Shown here: in pieces, positions 20,598 through 25,806 of the stretch
Layout of the letters: the number at the start of each line of letters is the position of its first letter
How positions within the stretch are numbered: position 1 is the stretch's first letter
Assembly (NCBI GenBank): GCA_000998185.1
Contig: LCCW01000012.1
Location: 1,619 to 27,424 of the forward strand
Direction: 5' to 3'
From: Candidatus Kuenenbacteria bacterium GW2011_GWA2_42_15
Lineage (GTDB): Bacteria; Patescibacteriota; Patescibacteriia; UBA2196; GWA2-42-15
DNA: 25,806 nucleotides
The notes under the pieces: model-generated
Told to the model about the DNA's origin: nothing
Seen by the model: only the letters and a program-made list of their open reading frames with translations
Databases searched by the model: none
Made by a program: the position numbers and the translations under genes

Positions 20598-21524
20598 ATG
20601 ATTATTAAACAAGCCCTTATTTTTGGCACGGAAAAATTTAAAAAAAACAAAATCAATTCCGCTCTCTTAGATGCGGAAATTTTGTTGTCTTGCGCGCTTG
20701 GCAAACCAAAAGAATTCATTTATGCGCATCCTGAATACCAAATTTCCAAGACACAAGACGCGAAATATAAAAAACACCTTTTACGACGGCTTAAGGGCGA
20801 ACCAACCGCATATATTCTGGGCCATAAAGAATTTTACGGCCTGAATTTTTTAGTTAATAACAATGTCCTCATCCCCCGCCCCGAAACGGAACTATTGGTT
20901 GAGGAGGTTTTAAAGTATATTAAAAATTCAAAATTAAAAATTAAAAATTCCACGCTAGCGGATATCGGCACCGGCTCCGGCTGTATCCCGATTGCGATCG
21001 CCAAAAATTTGTATAATGTAGAATGTATTAAGTATTATGGGATTGATAATTCAATCAAAGCGCTGGTAGTCGCTCGCAAGAATGCCAAATTACATGGAGT
21101 TGTTAAGAAAATAAAATTTACCAAAAGCGATTTACTAAAAAACATATCCCATAATACATTATACTTTATACATAATACATGTCTCGTCCTCACCGCCAAC
21201 CTCCCCTATCTGCCAGCCAAAATTTATCGCCAAAATTATCAGCATTTAAAATATGAACCAAAAAATTCTCTGCTTGCCGGCCAAGACGGCTTAAAATATT
21301 ATCGCCAATTATTTAAACAACTCCAACCAATGGTCAATTGTCAATGGTCAATTGTCAGTTGTTTTCTTGAAATTGATCCATCCCAAACCATTGCGCTTAA
21401 AAAACTGATTAAAAAATATCTACCCGCGGCTAACATTACCGTAAAAAAAGATTTGGCTGGACTAAACCGTCTAGCCATTGTAAAATTATCTCAAAATCAC
21501 AAATCTCATTCTAACTCATTCTGA
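20598..21524 (+). CDS. prmC: Release-factor glutamine methyltransferase with repeat-encoded insertions
   Basis: PrmC/HemK, 308 residues from the ATG at 20598. It uses SAM to methylate the GGQ glutamine of release factors, and here follows prfA by 58 bases. Visible: an N-terminal helical domain, LRRLKGEPTAYILGHKEFYGLNF, IPRPETELLVE, motif I LADIGTGSGCIPIAIAKN, and the motif IV region as ANLPYLP (canonical NPPY is NLPY here). Four repeat tracts alter the protein: YIKNSKLKIKNS (20919-20951), NVECIKYYGI (21010-21042), NTLYFIHNTC (21147-21179) and VNCQWSIVSC (21328-21355). The first three come before or after core motifs; the fourth replaces the strand before FLEIDP. A TATAAT at 20563-20568 may be a promoter. 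No SD. Confidence 0.93.
   Translation: MIIKQALIFGTEKFKKNKINSALLDAEILLSCALGKPKEFIYAHPEYQISKTQDAKYKKHLLRRLKGEPTAYILGHKEFYGLNFLVNNNVLIPRPETELLVEEVLKYIKNSKLKIKNSTLADIGTGSGCIPIAIAKNLYNVECIKYYGIDNSIKALVVARKNAKLHGVVKKIKFTKSDLLKNISHNTLYFIHNTCLVLTANLPYLPAKIYRQNYQHLKYEPKNSLLAGQDGLKYYRQLFKQLQPMVNCQWSIVSCFLEIDPSQTIALKKLIKKYLPAANITVKKDLAGLNRLAIVKLSQNHKSHSNSF
20919..20951. repeat. TTAAAAA heptamer array in prmC
   Basis: Units ATTAAAAATTC, then AAAATTAAAAATTAAAAATTC: tandem 7-base TTAAAAA with TTCAAAA variants. It encodes IKNSKLKIKNS just before motif I (DIGTGSG). Confidence 0.8.
21010..21042. repeat. 33-base repeat in prmC, forward copy
   Basis: Pairs as an inverted repeat with 21147-21179: 28 of 33 positions match after reverse complementing. 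Both copies end (or start) at TATTATGGGA/TCCCATAATA. It encodes part of NLYNVECIKYYGID. Confidence 0.85.
21147..21179. repeat. 33-base repeat in prmC, reverse copy
   Basis: Reverse-complement partner of 21010-21042 (28 of 33 match). It encodes ISHNTLYFIHNT. Both orientations stay open in the gene's frame. Confidence 0.85.
21328..21355. repeat. Tandem 14-base repeat in prmC
   Basis: Two perfect copies of CAATGGTCAATTGT (21328-21341 and 21342-21355), itself containing the palindrome TCAATTGA-like core. It encodes VNCQWSIVSC. Confidence 0.9.
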
Positions 21525-21539
21525 AAGGAGGTGAGAAAA

Positions 21540-21794
21540 ATGAATGAGAAAATTCTTCGCCCAGGCCGCTTCCGACGGAAATGTCTAATGGAACTAATCC
21601 TCCATTACAAACCGCCACATAAGCGAAAAAAAATCCCAACTGTTTACAGTTGGGACGAACTGGCCGCGTTGACGGCCAAAAACAACCCCCCTCCAAAAGC
21701 AATTTTTATTTTGGAAGGGAAAAAACTGGAAATAGCATTTAACCGAAGAGGCGAGAAATGGATTTTCTCCGTTATGGGCGCTGCTACCTCCTGA
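21540..21794 (+). CDS. Small basic protein of unknown function behind a perfect SD
   Basis: 84 residues from the ATG at 21540 (MNEKILRPGRFRRKCLMELI). The start is fixed by AAAGGAGGTGA at 21524-21534, a complete match to the 16S anti-SD, five bases upstream. Its SD starts on the last base of the prmC stop, so it is probably cotranscribed with prmC. The N-terminal half is rich in Lys/Arg (HYKPPHKRKKIPT). The C-terminal half looks like a small alternating beta sheet (KAIFILEGKKLEIAFNRRGEKWIFSVMG). No membrane span, no Cys pair. I do not recognise a family. A strong terminator follows at 21799-21845. Confidence 0.78.
   Translation: MNEKILRPGRFRRKCLMELILHYKPPHKRKKIPTVYSWDELAALTAKNNPPPKAIFILEGKKLEIAFNRRGEKWIFSVMGAATS
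21626..21655 (-). terminator. Intrinsic terminator on the minus strand inside the 84-residue ORF
   Basis: TCCCAACTG and CAGTTGGGA (21634-21642 and 21647-21655) form a perfect 9-base stem with a four-base loop. On the minus strand it is followed by eight T (A-run at 21626-21633). It would stop transcripts running leftward from gpmI before they enter prmC. Confidence 0.75.
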
Positions 21795-21798
21795 AACC

Positions 21799-21845
21799 AA
21801 AAAATCTTCCCACTTGCCAAATATGCATCTTGCGGAAGGTTTTTT
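21799..21845 (+). terminator. Intrinsic terminator after the prmC/84-residue gene pair
   Basis: AAAAAATCTTCC (21799-21810) pairs with GGAAGGTTTTTT (21834-21845), 12 pairs with one G-T. The stem ends in a T-run. It starts four bases after the stop. Confidence 0.85.
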
Positions 21846-21874
21846 AATTTCCCGTGAATTATGAAAGTCTATTT

Positions 21875-22008
21875 TGTCATTGCGAGGAGCCCCGATGGCC
21901 ATCGGGGCGACGAAGCAATCTCGTCTTTGTTTTAATTAAACGCGGGATTGCTTCGCTCGCCAATAGTAATTGGCTCGCTCGCCTGCCTGCGGTAGGCAGG
22001 CAATGACA
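21875..22008. repeat. 134-base palindromic element with TGTCATTGC termini
   Basis: Ends are perfect inverted copies, TGTCATTGC (21875-21883) and GCAATGACA (22000-22008). Inside are GAAGCAATCTCG with CGGGATTGCTTCG as further arms, and extra nested hairpins CCCCGATGGCCATCGGGG, CCAATAGTAATTGG and GCCTGCCTGCGGTAGGCAGGC. Elements of this general GCGAGGAG...GAAGCAATC pattern are common between genes in many bacteria. It lies between convergent genes. Confidence 0.88.
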
Positions 22009-22027
22009 TTTCGTAATTCAAAAAAAC

Positions 22028-23611
22028 TTAACTAAATAATCTGTTTAGATCTATCCCAATCATGCTCTCCGGCTTTTCAAGCCCAAGCATGGCCAAAATG
22101 GTTGGCGCCACATCCACCAAAGCGCCCCTTATTTTTAATGTATAAAGTTCACCGTTGTCTCTAGCCGGAAATTTATTTTTATATTCTTCTTTCGCTAAAA
22201 TCAAAGGCACTGGAAAATTGCTGTGCTCCTTGTCTATTTCTTTAGTTTCCAAATTGATAATTTCCTCCACATTACCGTGATCCGCCGTAATCACCGCTTG
22301 CCCGCCCAGCCGAATTATTTCCTCCACTATTTCAGCCAGACATCTGTCCACCGCTTCCACCGCCGCTTTACTCGCCTCCAAATTGCCCGTATGCCCCACC
22401 ATGTCAGGACTCGCAAAATTAACCGCCAGAAAATCAAACTTGCCGCTCTTGAGCGCCTCAATCAATTTATCCTTGATCAAAAAACTTGACATCTCGGGTT
22501 TTAAGTCATAGCTTGCGACATTCGGAGACGGCAATAAAATTCTTTCCTCGCCCAAAAACGGCTCTTCTCTTAGTCCGTTCAAAAAGAAAGTCACATGAGC
22601 GTATTTTTCCGTTTCCGCCAGATGCAGCTGCTTGCCGCCGTTCTCGCTGATAATTCTGGCAAGCGGCCAGGCAATCTCCGGTTTCGGGAACGCCACTTCC
22701 ATTGGCAAACCCTTTTCATATTCTGAAAATCCTACGAACAGCAGGTTGTCAAACTTTTTGCCTCGCTTGAACCCGCTAAAATCATCCAAAACGAAAGTCT
22801 GGGTCAACTGCCGCGCTCTATCCGCTCTGAAATTAAAAAATATCACGGCATCATTGTCCCCTATCGCCGCCACCGGCTGGCCGTCTCCGTCAACGATCAT
22901 CGTTGGCTCAAATTCCTCATCAAAAATATTTTTGGCATAAGACATTCTAACCGCTGCCAGCGAATCCGTGGCCTTAACATTGCTCGCCCCGGTAACCACA
23001 GCAAAAGATTTCTGAATTCTATCCCAATTTTTATTCCTGTCCATGCCATAATACCGGCCGCTAAGGCTCGCCACCCGCGCGCAATTCATTTTATTGATCA
23101 CCTCCAAAAGCTCTTCCAAAAATATTAGTCCGCTGTTCCTAGCCGTATCGCGGCCGTCCAAAAACAAATGCAAATATGTTTTTGTGTGTAAGTTGTTTTT
23201 GGCCGCCAAATCCAAAAGCGCCAAAAGATGGCTCTGATGCGCGTGCACCCCGCCGTCGCCCAGCAGGCCAATCAAATGCAAATTGGAATGATTATTTTTG
23301 ACATGATTGACCGCTTTCAAAAAAGCCGTGTTTTCAAAAAAACTGCCAATGGCAATTTCTCTGTTTATTTTTTCCAGGCTTTGCAAAAAAATCTGGCCGG
23401 CACCTATGGTCAGGTGGCCCACTTCTGAATTGCCCATCTTGCCCCACGGCAAACCCACTGCCTCGCCCGAAGCTTGCAGCAAAGTTGAGGGATAATTTTT
23501 CAAAAGATAATCCCAATATTTCAGATTGGCGCTGGTGACCGCGTTGCCCACGGTTGGCGGCGCTACGCCCCAGCCATCCAAAATCAAGAGGACCACTGGC
23601 TTAGAATTCAT
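22028..23611 (-). CDS. gpmI: 2,3-bisphosphoglycerate-independent phosphoglycerate mutase
   Basis: iPGM, 527 residues from the ATG at 23611 (MNSKPVVLLILDGWG). It interconverts 3- and 2-phosphoglycerate in lower glycolysis using two Mn2+ ions. Visible: the metal-binding LILDGWG near the N-terminus, the catalytic Ser loop KMGNSEVGHLTIGAG (about residue 61), LLGDGGVHAHQSHLLAL, HLFLDGRDTARNS, SGRYYGMDRNKNWDR, FFNFRADRARQLT, VNFASPDMVGHTG and ITADHGNVEEI. Full family length. The ATG lies inside the end of the upstream 85-residue gene (11-base overlap), so translation is probably coupled. No other SD is seen. Downstream is the palindromic element at 21875-22008 and a minus-strand terminator at 21626-21655. 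Confidence 0.97.
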   Translation of the reverse strand: MNSKPVVLLILDGWGVAPPTVGNAVTSANLKYWDYLLKNYPSTLLQASGEAVGLPWGKMGNSEVGHLTIGAGQIFLQSLEKINREIAIGSFFENTAFLKAVNHVKNNHSNLHLIGLLGDGGVHAHQSHLLALLDLAAKNNLHTKTYLHLFLDGRDTARNSGLIFLEELLEVINKMNCARVASLSGRYYGMDRNKNWDRIQKSFAVVTGASNVKATDSLAAVRMSYAKNIFDEEFEPTMIVDGDGQPVAAIGDNDAVIFFNFRADRARQLTQTFVLDDFSGFKRGKKFDNLLFVGFSEYEKGLPMEVAFPKPEIAWPLARIISENGGKQLHLAETEKYAHVTFFLNGLREEPFLGEERILLPSPNVASYDLKPEMSSFLIKDKLIEALKSGKFDFLAVNFASPDMVGHTGNLEASKAAVEAVDRCLAEIVEEIIRLGGQAVITADHGNVEEIINLETKEIDKEHSNFPVPLILAKEEYKNKFPARDNGELYTLKIRGALVDVAPTILAMLGLEKPESMIGIDLNRLFS

Positions 23612-23858
23612 ATGGCTGTGGTTTTTCACCCTTTAAAACTTTCTCTATCTCCTGCCTGATTATCTGGTCATACTCTTCCACCGAACGCAAAAACTGCGCT
23701 CTTTTTGCCGAATCGCGTTCGGCCTCGGCTCCGATCACATTTTGATTGCGCTTGTAGACTACATGAGTGATGACCAAAAGAATCTTTTCCTTTCGGCTTT
23801 CATCAATCTTTAGGCCTTCAAGATATTGGTCAATTGTCTTTTGACTTGGCAAAGACAT
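23601..23858 (-). CDS. Small helical protein of unknown function, translationally coupled to gpmI
   Basis: 85 residues from the ATG at 23858 (MSLPSQKTIDQYLEGLKIDE). It is soluble, highly charged and probably all helical; the stretch AEAERDSAKRAQFLRSVEEYDQIIRQEIEKVL could be a coiled coil. Its stop overlaps the gpmI start by 11 bases. A promoter lies at 23896-23924. No family recognised. The coupling suggests a link with gpmI or mere economy of space. Confidence 0.78.
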   Translation of the reverse strand: MSLPSQKTIDQYLEGLKIDESRKEKILLVITHVVYKRNQNVIGAEAERDSAKRAQFLRSVEEYDQIIRQEIEKVLKGEKPQPYEF

Positions 23859-23895
23859 AAGGTAAATTGATAAATTTCTACTCTTTGATATTTTA

Positions 23896-23924
23896 AGTAT
23901 AATACTTTATTTTGAACCGGACAA
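23896..23924 (-). promoter_or_regulatory. Promoter of the 85-residue gene and gpmI
   Basis: On the minus strand, TTGTCC (23919-23924), 17 bases, TATACT (23896-23901). Predicted start near 23889, about 31 bases before the ATG. Confidence 0.7.
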
Positions 23925-23937
23925 ATCGCCCGCCAAA

Positions 23938-24028
23938 ATTCCTAATTCCTCTCTCTTCGAGAGATCCCTCGCAGAGGGATAATTCCTAATTTTTAACTTT
24001 AGCATTAAGCATTTTATTAGAAATTATA
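23938..24028. repeat. TTCCTAA array containing two tandem GC-rich hairpins
   Basis: ATTCCTAATTCCT (23939-23951) is followed by two perfect hairpins, TCTCT-TCG-AGAGA (23952-23964) and TCCCTC-GCA-GAGGGA (23965-23979), then ATAATTCCTAAT and TTAGAAATTA-type units to the end of the glycosyltransferase gene, whose last codons come from this array. Confidence 0.85.
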
Positions 24029-24030
24029 AT

Positions 24031-24738
24031 TTAGAAATTAGAAATCATATTATGCTTCTCCCGCACCACTTTTTTCCAATGCGCATAGTTATCTTTGGTT
24101 TTCAATCTCAACCATGGCAATTGGTAGGCAAACTTTGGCAGCCATTTGCTCATAGTCCCGCGCCTGATATTCGCTCTTAATAAAACTTCTGGTATCCACC
24201 TGCCTTTTCCGCCGCGTTCCACAATTGAGAGCCAAAAATCCCAGTCCTGAAATTTTTCCAGACTTTCATCCCACTTGACTACCTTATCCCGCCTGACCAT
24301 TGAACAGGTGTTAATATAATTCATCTGCTTTAACTTATCCGCGTCAAACTCCCAAAAATGAAATTTCTTCCAGCCAAACTTAAAATCACTGTAAACAAAA
24401 TCCATATCTGAATTTTCATCCAGCACTTTTTTCATTTTAACAAGGCACTCCTGCCGCAGCTCCATATCCGCGTCGCAAAATAAAACGAATTCGCCTCTTG
24501 ATTGTTGAAACCCAAAATTCCTGGCCCGCGGCGCCCCGGCGTGTTGAATACGAAAAAATTTAATATCCAATTTTGAAATTTGGAATTTGGAATTTGGAAT
24601 TTCCGAACCGACAGGTTCGGCTGATCCGTCATCCACCACAATCACCTCAAAATCCTTAAAAGTCTGTTGCGCCAAACTTTCCAGGCATTTTTTCAATTCT
24701 TTAGACGTGTTATAAACCGGAATAATGACTGAAATCAT
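24031..24738 (-). CDS. Family 2 glycosyltransferase
   Basis: 235 residues from the ATG at 24738 (MISVIIPVYNTSKELKKCLE). A GT-A fold glycosyltransferase using a nucleotide-sugar donor, likely for envelope glycans. Visible: SVIIPVYN, the donor-binding VIVVDDGS, HAGAPRARNFGF, the metal-binding D-x-D as FCDADMEL, and the later FQDWDFWLSIVERGG in the acceptor/catalytic region. Between DDGS and KFFRIQHAG is an insert AEPVGSEIPNSKFQISKLD encoded by a hairpin plus TTTGGAA heptamers (24579-24620). The last residues (HNMISNF) come from the TTCTAA-type array after the gene. A TAGAAT box 9 bases upstream of the ATG, with TGG before it, suggests a leaderless mRNA. The gene is at the short end for the family. 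No obvious partner genes. Confidence 0.92.
   Translation of the reverse strand: MISVIIPVYNTSKELKKCLESLAQQTFKDFEVIVVDDGSAEPVGSEIPNSKFQISKLDIKFFRIQHAGAPRARNFGFQQSRGEFVLFCDADMELRQECLVKMKKVLDENSDMDFVYSDFKFGWKKFHFWEFDADKLKQMNYINTCSMVRRDKVVKWDESLEKFQDWDFWLSIVERGGKGRWIPEVLLRANIRRGTMSKWLPKFAYQLPWLRLKTKDNYAHWKKVVREKHNMISNF
24579..24620. repeat. TTTGGAA heptamer array plus perfect hairpin inside the glycosyltransferase gene
   Basis: Three tandem TTTGGAA (24579-24599) followed by CCGAACC-GACA-GGTTCGG (24603-24620), a perfect 7-base stem. In frame it encodes AEPVGSEIPNSKFQISK. Confidence 0.88.
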
Positions 24739-24747
24739 AATACTTAA

Positions 24748-24756
24748 ATTCTACCA
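24748..24756 (-). promoter_or_regulatory. Extended -10 of the glycosyltransferase gene (leaderless start)
   Basis: On the minus strand TGGTAGAAT, that is TG-G-TAGAAT, ends exactly 9 bases before the ATG at 24738. Transcription would then begin at or within a few bases of the start codon. No -35 box is recognisable. Confidence 0.5.
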
Positions 24757-24814
24757 ATTTTCCGGCAAAATGTATATCCAGTGCTAACTTTTAACAAACA
24801 TTTAGCCGCCGGGC

Positions 24815-24853
24815 AATAAAAAAACGGCGACCACCTCCATGATCAAACCGTTT
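24815..24853 (-). terminator. Intrinsic terminator after the zinc-ribbon gene
   Basis: On the minus strand AAACGG...CCGTTT (24848-24853 and 24822-24827) with an inner GATCA/TGGTC stem, followed by TTTTTTT. It lies 28 bases past the stop. The wider region also has TTAACAAAC/GTTTGTTAA arms (24791-24799 and 24850-24858). Confidence 0.7.
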
Positions 24854-24881
24854 GTTAATAAAAATTTCTCCCCCGTTACTT

Positions 24882-25070
24882 TTAATCCCCTATAATGAAA
24901 TTGGTATTGCACTTTTGACAATACCATAATTCAGCAGAATCAATTATCCCTCTTTTTTTAAATGTCCGTGTTCCACAATTCGGACATTTTTTTCTCCTAC
25001 TAAAAATGATGGCAGCGACAAGAATAATAATCGCTACCGCAATAAATAAACATAAACATAGTCCTCTCAT
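24882..25070 (-). CDS. Small membrane-anchored zinc-ribbon protein
   Basis: 62 residues from the ATG at 25070, with AGGAGGA nine bases upstream. One N-terminal membrane span (LCLFIAVAIIILVAAIIF) then RRKK as a positive cytoplasmic stop, and a zinc ribbon CPNCGTRTFKKRGIIDSAELWYCQKC with two CxxC knuckles 17 residues apart. The ribbon should be cytoplasmic by the positive-inside rule, which would make the N-terminus external. It lies 18 bases after the preceding gene and before a terminator, so the two form an operon. No function known. Confidence 0.8.
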   Translation of the reverse strand: MRGLCLCLFIAVAIIILVAAIIFSRRKKCPNCGTRTFKKRGIIDSAELWYCQKCNTNFIIGD

Positions 25071-25088
25071 CTCTCGTTCCTCCTGTTA

Positions 25089-25730
25089 TTAAGGTCTTCC
25101 TAATGCCGCCCATAATAGCACGGCCATCAGGAAAATTATCACCCCCCAGGTGAAAATCTTACACAACCACTGAAAAAAACCTGCGCCGGAATCTGGAGAA
25201 GGCGAGCTTGCAACGCGCTTTGATTTTCCCGCAATCTGATCAACTTGGGATTGCGTTACCCCATAATTTTCCCCTTCATTAAAAGTTCCATAGATAATCC
25301 CTGTCCCCTTATTAATGCTCGACATTCCGTTCAAATGATGCGGAATACCCTCACGCTGGAATACAGCGTATTTATTGTCCTCATGGACAATATTAAAACC
25401 TTTTGGTATCCTTCCCTCTTGTTGCAACCTCTCTAAATCTTTCCATTTACAATAAATCATCATTAGACGCTTCTCTTCCCCCGAGGCCGTCTTAAAACTT
25501 CTAGGATCCCCGCTGTTGTCAAACGTCACCGTTTGAATGGTGTGGACCCCTGCTTTGTTCCGCAAAGTTTTGACCAACGGCGCTGCATTCCTATTCACTT
25601 CTTGCACAGGTGAGTTCGGAAAGCGCATGTTACCAGTGAGTGTCCTCTCCCCATCGCCCCCGCCCCCGCTTTTGCTAATCAGCCAAAGGAGGGCGAGGAA
25701 AATAATTATTATTATAAGAACTATTTCCAC
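25089..25730 (-). CDS. Two-span membrane protein of unknown function
   Basis: 213 residues from a GTG at 25730 (VEIVLIIIIIFLALLWLISK), chosen because GAAAGGAGGAGG lies 5-6 bases upstream; the TTG at 25766 would read through that SD. An N-terminal span is followed by a Gly-rich turn (GGGGDGERTL), a soluble central domain of about 130 residues (KTLRNKAGVHTIQTVTFDN, RLMMIYCKWKDLERLQQEG, VFQREGIPHHLNG, GTGIIYGTFNEGENYGVTQ), and a C-terminal span (IFTWGVIIFLMAVLLWAALG). I recognise no family. It is followed by the zinc-ribbon gene. The window ends 76 bases upstream of the start, so upstream genes may belong to the same transcript. Confidence 0.78.
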   Translation of the reverse strand: MEIVLIIIIIFLALLWLISKSGGGGDGERTLTGNMRFPNSPVQEVNRNAAPLVKTLRNKAGVHTIQTVTFDNSGDPRSFKTASGEEKRLMMIYCKWKDLERLQQEGRIPKGFNIVHEDNKYAVFQREGIPHHLNGMSSINKGTGIIYGTFNEGENYGVTQSQVDQIAGKSKRVASSPSPDSGAGFFQWLCKIFTWGVIIFLMAVLLWAALGRP

Positions 25731-25806
25731 AGCCCTCCTCCTTTCAATTTTATGAACATGCTCCAATGCTCCAGTTCAGCGCAACCGCATTAAAGCAAAT
25801 AATCCC

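Noticed and set aside
21594..21902. 102-codon minus-strand ORF between gpmI and prmC
   Set aside because: Overlaps the plus-strand gene that has a perfect SD, the plus terminator and the palindromic element; no SD of its own.
21875..22008. Insertion sequence
   Set aside because: It has terminal inverted repeats but only 134 bases, no transposase and no visible target duplication; kept as a palindromic repeat.

Overview
The window looks like chromosomal DNA from a Patescibacteria (Candidate Phyla Radiation) bacterium, probably of the Parcubacteria side. This rests on gene content and style: a short EF-Ts, a DciA-like DUF721 protein of under 100 residues, a membrane-anchored Clp-type ATPase, a very large DUF11-repeat surface protein with a C-terminal membrane domain, A/T-rich code, and many genes with no Shine-Dalgarno (SD) site. 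The standard genetic code fits: TGA is used as a stop and does not interrupt recognised genes. No rRNA, tRNA, CRISPR array, transposase or phage gene was seen.

Layout. Positions 1-7847 are all on the minus strand: a PcrA/UvrD-type helicase with a RecB-like nuclease domain (split by a one-base frameshift), a DUF721 protein, a small membrane protein, pheS, pheT, and the start of a NYN-domain gene. Positions 8145-12431 hold the DUF11 surface protein with its own promoter and terminator. An 800-base gap full of repeats follows. Positions 13263-16949 hold a small-membrane-protein/Clp-ATPase cluster read leftward. Then come rpsB-tsf (minus), with rpmE (L31) diverging from rpsB across overlapping promoters, followed on the plus strand by prfA (RF1), prmC (the methyltransferase expected to modify RF1) and an 84-residue unknown. 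Convergent to these, on the minus strand, are an unknown 85-residue gene coupled to gpmI, a family 2 glycosyltransferase, a small zinc-ribbon membrane protein and a two-span membrane protein. The translation theme (pheS/pheT, rpsB, tsf, rpmE, prfA, prmC) is coherent. The rest is DNA repair, envelope and glycolysis.

The most striking feature is the repeats. Short A/T-rich tandem arrays with 7- or 8-base units, and GC-rich perfect hairpins, are scattered between genes and also sit in frame inside essential genes (pheS, the helicase, prmC, the glycosyltransferase), where they encode extra hydrophilic loops. prmC alone carries four such tracts, including two 33-base copies of one sequence in opposite orientations (28 of 33 positions match). 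In several places a GC-rich hairpin is embedded in, or abuts, an A/T-rich array. This resembles in principle the in-frame palindromic elements known from Rickettsia, but the units differ.

Three genes (helicase, DUF721, a 99-residue membrane protein) each read as complete only if one base is removed. They may be sequencing or assembly errors or real lesions; the sequence alone cannot decide.
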